This document shows positions 1-5,399 of a stretch of 5,609 nt of DNA, one piece after another. A program made the translations under genes and the position numbers. The notes under the pieces are model-generated. The model saw only the letters and a program-made list of their open reading frames with translations. It did not search any database and was not told the DNA's origin. Source of the stretch: a bacterium MnTg04 (GTDB lineage Bacteria > Pseudomonadota > Gammaproteobacteria > Steroidobacterales > MnTg04); NCBI GenBank assembly GCA_008975185.1, contig BFAU01000210.1, forward strand, positions 1-5,609, given 5' to 3'. Position 1 is the stretch's first letter. Each line of letters starts with the position of its first letter.

Positions 1-1544
1 AGGATGCACTACCCGATATTGCGATTGATGCTCCTGCCGAGGCCATAGACCCGGCCACCATCCAGGGGTCCGCGATCGAGAGCCTGGGGCAACGGCAGCC
101 GGCGAAGCCTGCCCAGGGCGACCATGCCCCGGTTGTCCATGTCAGCACCGATGTGTTCGATCTCGAAATCGGTTTGCAGGGCGGCGATATCCGCCAGGCG
201 ACGCTGAAGGCGTACCCGGTGGCAAAAGACCAGCCGGATCAAAAAATAACCCTGTTGTCGGCAAACCCGGCGGATTTGTACCAGTTACAGACAGGCCTGC
301 GGACGACCGAGGGCGCCAGCGCACCGGATTTCCAGGCGTGGTTCCGGACCGGCCGGCCGGCTTATCGGCTTGCCGAAAACGAAAACGAGTTGCAGGTAGA
401 GCTGCACTGGAACGATGGCCAGGGCATCAGCGGGGTCAAGGAATATACTTTCAGGCGGGGCGAGTACGGAATCCAGGTCAAAACCACCGTCAGCAACGGC
501 AGCGATGCCAACTGGACCGGGGCCGATTACCTCAGGATCCGTCGCCACAACCAGAAACAGGAACGGTCGATGTTCGATGTCGAAACATTCTCGTTCCACG
601 GGCCAGTTTTCTATGACGGCGACAAATATGAAAAACTGGATTCGGACGAGATCCGCGCTGGCGATATCGACGGGACCTACGACAACGCATGGATCGCGTC
701 CATTCAGCATCATTTTTTGACTGCGGCGGTACCGCCGGCGGGGTACGTATACCGCGGCAGCGTACGCCAGAACATCGATGAACTGCTCGCGCTGGGCCCG
801 GGGCACGTAATTCAGCCCGGGCAATCCCACACCTTCGAGGGGTCTTTGTTTATCGGACCCAAGCTGACCGACCAACTCGAGGAACTGGCCGGCGGGCTGC
901 GGCTGACGGTCGATTACGGCTGGTTGACGATCATTTCCCAGCCGCTGTTCTGGCTGCTGGACAAAGTCCACGGCTTTGTCGGCAACTGGGGCTGGGCGAT
1001 CCTGATTGTGACCGTAATTTTGAAATTGCTGTTTTTCAAGCTGACCGAGACCAGCGGCAAGTCGATGGCGAAAATGCGCAAGCTGCAACCGCGCATCAAA
1101 CTGCTCCAGGAACGCTACAAGGATGACCGCGAAGCGCTGAGCAAGGGCATGATGGAAATGTACAAGCGCGAGAAGGTCAACCCGGTTGCCGGTTGCCTGC
1201 CGATGCTGGTTCAGATGCCGGTATTCCTGGCGTTCTACTGGTTCTTGCTCGAGAGCGTCGAAATGCGACAGGCGCCTTTTATGCTGTGGATTACCGACCT
1301 GTCATCGCGCGATCCGTATTTTATTCTGCCGGTACTGATGGGTGCGGCAATGTTCGGCCAGTTCAAGCTCAATCCCGCGCCGCCCGATCCGATCCAGGCA
1401 AAAGTCTTTATGTTCATGCCGGTGATGATGACCGGGATGATGGCGTTTTTCCCGTCCGGACTGGTGCTTTACTGGTTCAGTAACACGCTGTTGTCCATTG
1501 CCCAGCAGTGGCGCATCAACAAAGTTATCGAAGCGTCCGGCTAG
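1..1544 (+). CDS. yidC: Membrane protein insertase YidC, 5'-truncated by the window edge
   Basis: YidC inserts and folds inner-membrane proteins, alone or with SecYEG. The reading frame is open from base 3 to the TAG at 1542-1544 (513 residues visible; E. coli YidC has 548), so the N-terminal first membrane helix is off the left edge. The in-frame GTG at 153 is internal, because the residues before it read as the Ala/Pro/Gln-rich linker that leads into the periplasmic domain, starting at the family-typical segment TDVFDLEI. The periplasmic beta domain runs to about base 900. The core follows: helix 2 (about 985-1041), the cytoplasmic loop with SMAKMRKLQPRI, helix 3 with NPVAGCLPMLVQMP (about 1177-1252), then helices 4 and 5 ending in FPSGLVLYW. 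The conserved positive charge in helix 2, Arg366 in E. coli, is Lys here, a common alternative. The basic C-terminal tail of E. coli is lacking. mnmE follows after 53 bases. Confidence 0.97.
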   Translation, partial: DALPDIAIDAPAEAIDPATIQGSAIESLGQRQPAKPAQGDHAPVVHVSTDVFDLEIGLQGGDIRQATLKAYPVAKDQPDQKITLLSANPADLYQLQTGLRTTEGASAPDFQAWFRTGRPAYRLAENENELQVELHWNDGQGISGVKEYTFRRGEYGIQVKTTVSNGSDANWTGADYLRIRRHNQKQERSMFDVETFSFHGPVFYDGDKYEKLDSDEIRAGDIDGTYDNAWIASIQHHFLTAAVPPAGYVYRGSVRQNIDELLALGPGHVIQPGQSHTFEGSLFIGPKLTDQLEELAGGLRLTVDYGWLTIISQPLFWLLDKVHGFVGNWGWAILIVTVILKLLFFKLTETSGKSMAKMRKLQPRIKLLQERYKDDREALSKGMMEMYKREKVNPVAGCLPMLVQMPVFLAFYWFLLESVEMRQAPFMLWITDLSSRDPYFILPVLMGAAMFGQFKLNPAPPDPIQAKVFMFMPVMMTGMMAFFPSGLVLYWFSNTLLSIAQQWRINKVIEASG

Positions 1545-1557
1545 TCCGCCTCAACTT

Positions 1558-1573
1558 CACCGTGTTTTCGGTG
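1558..1573 (+). other. Small hairpin in the yidC-mnmE gap
   Basis: CACCG and CGGTG form a perfect 5-bp stem around a TGTTTT loop between yidC and mnmE. No T-run follows, so it does not look like an intrinsic terminator, and the two genes are probably co-transcribed. It sits 24 bases before the mnmE start, whose upstream sequence has only a poor, too distant purine match (GGTGG at 1576-1580), so it might influence mnmE translation. It could equally be chance in GC-rich sequence. Confidence 0.3.
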
Positions 1574-1597
1574 CCGGTGGTCGTCTAGACTGATGCC

Positions 1598-2947
1598 ATG
1601 ACCCTGCACACAGACGATACTATCGCCGCGATTGCCACCCCGCCCGGTATCGGCGGCGTCGGTATTTTGCGGCTGTCCGGACCCGACGCTGCGGCGATCG
1701 GCGAAAAAATTTGCGGCGTGCTGCCCGCCCCGCGAACGGCGACTTTCCGAAAATTCAAGAATGCGGCCGGCGATGCACTGGACCAGGGGCTGGTTTTGCA
1801 TTTCCCGGGGCCCGCTTCTTTCACCGGCGAAGATGTCGTCGAACTGCACGGGCATGGCGGTACCGTGGTCATGGATTCACTGCTGAACGCCGCGCTCGAA
1901 TACGGTGCGCGACAGGCGGACCCAGGCGAGTTTACCCAGCGGGCTTTCCTCAATGACAAACTGGACCTGGCCCAGGCCGAGGCAGTCGCCGACCTGATCG
2001 AAAGCGGCTCGGCGGAAGCGGCGAGGGCGGCCCTGCGCTCGCTGCAGGGTGAGTTTTCCGCACGCGTTAACGAGTTGGTTGGCGGGTTGGTGCACTTGCG
2101 AACCTGGGTCGAAGCGGCGATGGATTTCCCGGAAGAGGAAATCGATTTTCTTGCGGAGCCAAAAGTGCTCGACCAGGTTGACGGGCTGTTGCAGCAATTC
2201 GTGCAACTGGAGCAGGAAGCGAAGCAGGGCGTGTTGCTCAGCGATGGCATGCACCTGGTGATCGCCGGCCGGCCGAACGCCGGTAAGTCCAGCCTGCTAA
2301 ACAAGCTGGCCGGCTATGCGGCGGCCATCGTCACCGATATCCCGGGGACCACCCGCGACCTGCTGCGCGAGCACATCACTATCGATGGCATGCCGGTACA
2401 TGTCGTCGATACCGCGGGGATACGCGCCCACGGCGATGCGATCGAAAAAGAAGGCATACGCCGGGCAAAAGCCGAGCTGGCGATCGCCGACCGCGCCTTG
2501 CTGGTGACCGACGGCGACGAGGCGCTCGCAAAAGACGACGAATTGTACTCCGAGTTGCCGGTCGGACTCGCGGTCACGGTCATCCACAACAAGATCGATC
2601 TGCGTGGCCAGGCGCCGGCTGTTGTCGATCAAAACGGGCAGACAGCAATCCACCTGTCCGCGTTGACCGGCGACGGAATCGAGCTGTTGCGTCAGCACTT
2701 GAAAGAAGCAGCCGGGTTCACCGGCCAGGGTGGCAGCATCAGCGCGCGCCGGCGTCACCTGGACGCGTTGCGCAAAGCGCATGGCCATGTGCAAACAGCA
2801 AAAACGCAGTTACAGGATAATCGCGCCGGCGAGTTGATGGCCGAAGAGCTGCGCGAAGCGCAACGAGTGCTGAACGAAATCACCGGCGAGTTCACCAGCG
2901 ACGACTTGCTCGGGGAAATTTTTTCCAGTTTCTGTATCGGAAAATAG
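1598..2947 (+). CDS. mnmE: tRNA uridine-5-carboxymethylaminomethyl(34) synthesis GTPase MnmE (TrmE)
   Basis: MnmE works with MnmG in the cytoplasm to add the carboxymethylaminomethyl group to wobble uridine 34 of certain tRNAs, using a tetrahydrofolate one-carbon donor and GTP hydrolysis. All 449 residues are present (E. coli 454). The N-terminal folate-binding domain (about 1-118) starts with DTIAAIATPPGIGGVGI. A helical domain follows, split by the G domain: P-loop GRPNAGKS (224-231), TTRD (251-254), DTAGI (271-275), NKID (331-334) and SAL (354-356). The C-terminal FCIGK carries the conserved Cys446. The start is set by alignment of the N-terminus with the family; the ribosome binding site is weak, which suits translation coupled to yidC. 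The usual GRGG near the N-terminus is GIGG here. The gene is intact, but mnmG does not follow it, and its last 18 bases match the known integration target of SGI1-type islands. Confidence 0.98.
   Translation: MTLHTDDTIAAIATPPGIGGVGILRLSGPDAAAIGEKICGVLPAPRTATFRKFKNAAGDALDQGLVLHFPGPASFTGEDVVELHGHGGTVVMDSLLNAALEYGARQADPGEFTQRAFLNDKLDLAQAEAVADLIESGSAEAARAALRSLQGEFSARVNELVGGLVHLRTWVEAAMDFPEEEIDFLAEPKVLDQVDGLLQQFVQLEQEAKQGVLLSDGMHLVIAGRPNAGKSSLLNKLAGYAAAIVTDIPGTTRDLLREHITIDGMPVHVVDTAGIRAHGDAIEKEGIRRAKAELAIADRALLVTDGDEALAKDDELYSELPVGLAVTVIHNKIDLRGQAPAVVDQNGQTAIHLSALTGDGIELLRQHLKEAAGFTGQGGSISARRRHLDALRKAHGHVQTAKTQLQDNRAGELMAEELREAQRVLNEITGEFTSDDLLGEIFSSFCIGK
2930..2947 (+). other. Candidate attB/attL-type site at the 3' end of mnmE
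   Basis: These are the last five codons and the stop of mnmE, TTCTGTATCGGAAAATAG. Salmonella genomic island 1 and its relatives integrate by a tyrosine recombinase at the last 18 bases of trmE/mnmE. From memory of that site (TTCTGTATTGGKAAGTAA), this copy agrees at about 14 of 18 positions. The similarity is expected anyway because the encoded FCIGK is conserved, so it shows a usable target rather than proof of an event. Supporting context is that foreign-looking genes follow immediately and mnmG is missing. No second copy is seen in the window. Confidence 0.4.
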
Positions 2948-2999
2948 TTCTACGTCCGGTAGAGTCCGAGGTCATCATCCGGTTAATCGTTTTCATTGA

Positions 3000-3047
3000 G
3001 GCATTCCAGAGCGCTGAGAATGCCGGCCCACTCTGCCCTTTATTTTT
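3000..3047 (+). terminator. Possible terminator of mnmE: strong hairpin with a displaced T-run
   Basis: GGCATTC (3000-3006) plus CAG (3007-3009) pairs with CTG (3014-3016) and GAATGCC (3018-3024) around the loop AGCG, with one bulged A at 3017. This is a 10-bp stem 53 bases after the mnmE stop. A T-rich tract, TTTATTTTT, lies at 3039-3047, but 14 bases of mixed sequence separate it from the stem, which is too far for a classical intrinsic terminator. It may be a weak or Rho-assisted terminator, or simply a stable mRNA 3' end. Confidence 0.4.
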
Positions 3048-3150
3048 GTGGTCAGGTGGAATTCCAGCGGAGCAGGTCACGCGCGAACTGCGTCTTGGAC
3101 GGACATGAGACATGTTCAATTCCGGTCTGCTGTTGGGCTCGGTGGCACAG

Positions 3151-3180
3151 TTGTACCGTCGAACGACTTGTCGCTATACT
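3151..3180 (+). promoter_or_regulatory. Putative sigma70 promoter of the three-gene cassette
   Basis: The -10 element TATACT (3175-3180) matches the TATAAT consensus at five of six positions. An 18-base spacer separates it from a weaker -35 element, TTGTAC (3151-3156). Transcription would begin near 3187, about 210 bases upstream of the first cassette gene, with no other gene between. A small imperfect inverted repeat lies at the predicted transcript 5' end (CATCG 3195-3199 with CGATG 3204-3208). The call rests on motif match and placement only. Confidence 0.45.
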
Positions 3181-3245
3181 ACGCGGCGTGCTTCCATCGC
3201 GACCGATGCCGCTGGGGACCATGCAAAACAGAATCAGAAACCGTG

Positions 3246-3261
3246 TATCAAATGTTTGATA
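3246..3261. promoter_or_regulatory. 16-base perfect palindrome, possible operator or regulator site
   Basis: TATCAAATGTTTGATA is a perfect inverted repeat: two 7-base arms around a TG centre. The symmetry extends outward to GTG (3243-3245) and CAC (3263-3265) if one extra T on the right is allowed. This is the size and symmetry expected for a dimeric helix-turn-helix protein. It lies about 60 bases downstream of the putative start site and 135 bases before the first cassette gene, so binding there could block elongation; as RNA it could also form a short AT-rich hairpin. I do not recognise it as the site of a named regulator. Confidence 0.4.
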
Positions 3262-3388
3262 TCACAGTGTATTTTACCGGTGCATCACGTACGATTCTTG
3301 GCTGTGTCCGCTACTCCACACTGACAACTGGCCTGGTGCCCTGATGGGTTGCCTTCGTGAGCGCGCGTTGTTCGTAATACCACGTTTC

Positions 3389-3395
3389 AGGGGGG
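3389..3395 (+). promoter_or_regulatory. Strong ribosome binding site that favours the second ATG (3403)
   Basis: AGGGGGG is the best Shine-Dalgarno-like run in the window. Only one base separates it from the ATG at 3397, too close for efficient initiation, while the in-frame ATG at 3403 lies 7 bases away, an ideal distance. The cassette's first protein therefore probably starts at 3403 and has 109 residues rather than 111. Confidence 0.6.
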
Positions 3396-3396
3396 A

Positions 3397-3732
3397 ATGC
3401 TGATGATTTCTGCATCGCCGGACAGGTTTGATTCTCTACAACTGATTCAGCTGACGCTATCTCTTTTGAAAAAGCAAGACGCCGTTATTCCACTGGAATT
3501 GCAAGAGGCGTTCATGTCAATTTTGGGACAAGCTAGAGACCTTATCCATGATCCTCACGCGGCGATGGTTGGTAACGTTGACTTGAAACCGGAAGCAATC
3601 GCGTTGGCATTGATGATGAAACGCGAAGCGGATCTGGCGGATTCAATTGAATTAATTACGACATTCGACGACATTGAGCCACAGACCGTCGATAGCGTAC
3701 TTAGCTATATAGAAAGTCGCGTTGCTTCTTAA
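3397..3732 (+). CDS. Hypothetical small, acidic, probably helical protein, first gene of the cassette
   Basis: I do not recognise this protein. It has 111 residues from the ATG at 3397, or 109 from the better placed ATG at 3403. It has no signal peptide, membrane segment, Cys pair or nucleotide-binding motif. Amphipathic stretches such as LQLIQLTLSLLKK and PEAIALALMMKREADLA suggest a compact all-helical fold, and the C-terminus is acidic (TTFDDIEPQTVDSV). It is likely real because it has a strong ribosome binding site and its last 11 bases overlap the start of the metallopeptidase gene, which has no other plausible start. Codon use (ATA, AGA, TTA) differs from mnmE. By position it may be an adaptor, inhibitor or antitoxin-like partner of the two downstream enzymes; that is inference from gene order only. 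Confidence 0.75.
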   Translation: MLMISASPDRFDSLQLIQLTLSLLKKQDAVIPLELQEAFMSILGQARDLIHDPHAAMVGNVDLKPEAIALALMMKREADLADSIELITTFDDIEPQTVDSVLSYIESRVAS

Positions 3733-4798
3733 CACCAATCTTCGCCTGCTGGACGGGAAACTCGGCGAGCTACAGGCGACTCCGTACTTCGAAAAAGACC
3801 TGCAAGGCTTCGTCGATCAGCTTCGCGAGGTAGCTCAGGTCACACTTGATCGCCTAGTCGATCAAGAACCGGAAGTCGCGGATACCCTTGCACGCAGCAT
3901 TTGGAAAGCAACCCAGTTTCTATCCGGCAGCAATACCAATCTGATTCCTTACGAAGTTGTGCATTGCCTAAAGGTGGCGCTGAGGGATTGGACTGACGGC
4001 GGCTATCTTATTACGACAGATATCACCGCAGACCGAAATTTCTATTTCCACGGAGTGCCAGATCATTTCTGGACCTGGGCAAAGACTTACGCCGACGTAG
4101 AGTTTAAGCACAAGCTCGTGCAAATCCAGATGCCCGAGCTGTATCGTCATCGACCACTATTCAACCTTGTTCTGTATCACGAACTCGGACACTTCATCGA
4201 TACCACTCGGAACATCTCCAAGCTAGCACTGCTTTACTTAGAATCGGATGGCCACGTGCTGCCGAGTCTTTCGTCTTGTCCCAGTAATTGGTCAGACATT
4301 GAGTTTGAAGCGGCCAAGGTGTTTCATGCGAGAGAGTACTTTGCTGACGTCTTCGCCGCTTGTTATTTAGGTGACTCTATTCGAGAGTTTTTGGGCCAGT
4401 TTGTACCGAACGACCCCACTGAGGTTACGCATCCCGCCACATACGATAGATTGCAAGTGATTTCTGCATTGCTGAATAGCCAAGACAATAATCTCATCAA
4501 GATGATCAATCTCGCGCTGTCCGGTCTGGGACTGCCAGAACTTGCACTTCGATACACTGCACCGGATCTGGAAAGCACATTCGGCAACGTGCGACCGTAC
4601 GACGTACGAAATGTAGAGGAGTTGCACGGCATGTTCGAAGCTGGATGGCATTTCTTGGGCGAAGCGTCACTTCAAAAAAGCCCGCCGTGGAACGCGGTCC
4701 GGATTGGCGAAGTCGAACGTATCATTAATGACCTGATGGAAAAGAGCATCCGTAATTTCATGATCCAAGAGCGTTGGCAACGTGCGGCTACTGACTAA
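3722..4798 (+). CDS. Putative cytoplasmic zinc metallopeptidase (HExxH, gluzincin-like)
   Basis: This 358-residue protein carries a clear zinc-peptidase signature. HELGH (153-157) supplies two zinc-binding His and the catalytic Glu154, after the hydrophobic run LFNLVLY. EYFAD (205-209) fits the third ligand of gluzincins (Glu205). HPATYDR (237-243) resembles the His-Pro...Arg motif found after the active site in several such families. Residues 1-150 hold no motif I recognise and are probably helical, perhaps a substrate- or partner-binding domain. There is no signal peptide or membrane helix, so it should act in the cytoplasm. The TTG start is chosen because a stop lies just upstream in this frame and no ATG or GTG follows for over 75 codons; it overlaps the previous gene by 11 bases. 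The exact family and substrate are not recognisable. It differs from typical ImmA/IrrE proteins in its long N-terminal region. Confidence 0.85.
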   Translation: MLLNTNLRLLDGKLGELQATPYFEKDLQGFVDQLREVAQVTLDRLVDQEPEVADTLARSIWKATQFLSGSNTNLIPYEVVHCLKVALRDWTDGGYLITTDITADRNFYFHGVPDHFWTWAKTYADVEFKHKLVQIQMPELYRHRPLFNLVLYHELGHFIDTTRNISKLALLYLESDGHVLPSLSSCPSNWSDIEFEAAKVFHAREYFADVFAACYLGDSIREFLGQFVPNDPTEVTHPATYDRLQVISALLNSQDNNLIKMINLALSGLGLPELALRYTAPDLESTFGNVRPYDVRNVEELHGMFEAGWHFLGEASLQKSPPWNAVRIGEVERIINDLMEKSIRNFMIQERWQRAATD

Positions 4799-5396
4799 AA
4801 AAGCGATTGAGATCTCGCTGGAATCGGACGACCAAGATTCATTGTTTGTCGATCCGCTGTTGGATCGCGAGCAGATTGGTCCGGTGTCATTGGATTTACG
4901 CTTGGGCTACGACTTTCAAGTGTCGATCTTGACGCGCCGGCCGTCTATTGACCCTTCGGATCAATCTTCTAGGCGCCGCTCGATTGCCTCTTACTTTCAA
5001 GAGACACGCCGTGACCTCGGCGATCGTTTTGTCCTCTACCCCGATCAAGTGGTTGTCACGACGACACTTGAATATGTGTCACTGCCGACCAACGTTTACG
5101 CGGACATTCTGACGCGCAGCAGTTACACGCGATTGGGTATTCAGCTGAACACAATGGTGCAACCGGGTTGGCGAGGCTGCATGCCGTTGGAGCTATGCAA
5201 TCACGGCAGTACGCCAATTGAAATTGTCGTCGGCGCACGACTGGTTCAGGTGAGGCTGTTTGAAATTGATGAAGCCAATGCATACAGCGATCCAAGTAAT
5301 CCGAGAAAGTACCACGGCAATGTTCGGCCGACGGTGTCTCGGGCGCGTCACGACGACGATTTGGCGCGTTTAGTTCATGCCCGCGAGCAGGACTAG
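4782..5396 (+). CDS. dCTP deaminase / trimeric dUTPase family protein (Dcd-like)
   Basis: Members of this family deaminate dCTP to dUTP, or hydrolyse dUTP, as homotrimers. The 204-residue length is close to E. coli Dcd (193). The order of motifs fits throughout: MRLLTKKAIE at the N-terminus, SLDLRLG (36-42), LYPDQVVVTTTLEYVSLP (85-102), TRSSYTRLG (111-119), QPGWRGCMPLEL (127-138) and a C-terminal lid KYHGN...PTVSR (176-187). Arg117 and Glu137 correspond to E. coli Arg115 and the catalytic Glu138. Two things are unusual: the loop between the Arg motif and PGW is three residues shorter than in E. coli, and the Asp of I-D-P-G is Gln127. The GTG start matches the family N-terminus, has AAGAG (4767-4771) upstream, and overlaps the metallopeptidase gene by 17 bases. 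Being in an accessory cassette with a peptidase argues for a specialised nucleotide-pool role rather than housekeeping Dcd. Substrate, dCTP or dUTP, is uncertain. Confidence 0.88.
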   Translation: MRLLTKKAIEISLESDDQDSLFVDPLLDREQIGPVSLDLRLGYDFQVSILTRRPSIDPSDQSSRRRSIASYFQETRRDLGDRFVLYPDQVVVTTTLEYVSLPTNVYADILTRSSYTRLGIQLNTMVQPGWRGCMPLELCNHGSTPIEIVVGARLVQVRLFEIDEANAYSDPSNPRKYHGNVRPTVSRARHDDDLARLVHAREQD

Positions 5397-5399
5397 TCG

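Larger units (their letters stand above)
2948..3396. other. 449-base intergenic region between mnmE and the accessory cassette
   Basis: I see no convincing gene here. Three overlapping plus-strand open frames (2996-3259, 3048-3344, 3112-3324) have no ribosome binding sites, no recognisable domains and improbable compositions rich in Arg, Cys and Ser. No tRNA, integrase remnant or insertion-sequence end is recognisable. From left to right it holds a hairpin (3000-3024) with a detached T-run (3039-3047), a sigma70-like promoter (3151-3180), a palindrome (3246-3261) and a strong Shine-Dalgarno just before the next gene. The distance from promoter to gene would give a transcript leader of about 210 bases, long enough to hold regulatory structure. 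Confidence 0.7.

Noticed and set aside
285..1088. Long minus-strand open frame of 267 codons opposite yidC
   Set aside because: It is antisense to clearly coding yidC sequence and results from GC-rich codon structure; its product shows no family features.
153..1544. GTG at 153 as the start of a shorter YidC
   Set aside because: The frame is open to the left edge and the residues before 153 read as the normal linker leading into the periplasmic domain. It is an internal Val codon.
3253..3266. CRP-like site around TGTTTGATATCACA
   Set aside because: The left half lacks the GA of TGTGA and the half-sites are 4 rather than 6 bases apart. The perfect palindrome beside it explains the symmetry better.
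2996..3344. Three overlapping plus-strand open frames (2996-3259, 3048-3344, 3112-3324) as small genes
   Set aside because: No ribosome binding sites, no recognisable motifs, atypical amino-acid composition, and they overlap each other in different frames with a promoter-like element inside them.
3349..3380. TTGCCT ... TAATAC as a promoter closer to the first cassette gene
   Set aside because: The spacer is 20 bases and both hexamers match poorly; the element at 3151-3180 is better.
4139..4146. CTGTATCG as a second copy of the mnmE-end att core
   Set aside because: Only 8 of 18 bases match, and they lie inside the peptidase coding sequence. Chance is a sufficient explanation.
4782..5396. 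Assignment to the AvcD / defence dCTP deaminase family
   Set aside because: Those are larger proteins with a zinc-dependent cytidine-deaminase fold. This one has the trimeric dUTPase-like Dcd fold motifs and no His/Cys zinc-deaminase motifs.
5391..5398. GACTAGTC palindrome over the stop codon of the Dcd-like gene as a shared terminator
   Set aside because: Only 8 bases with no loop and no adjacent T-run; too short to form a terminator hairpin.
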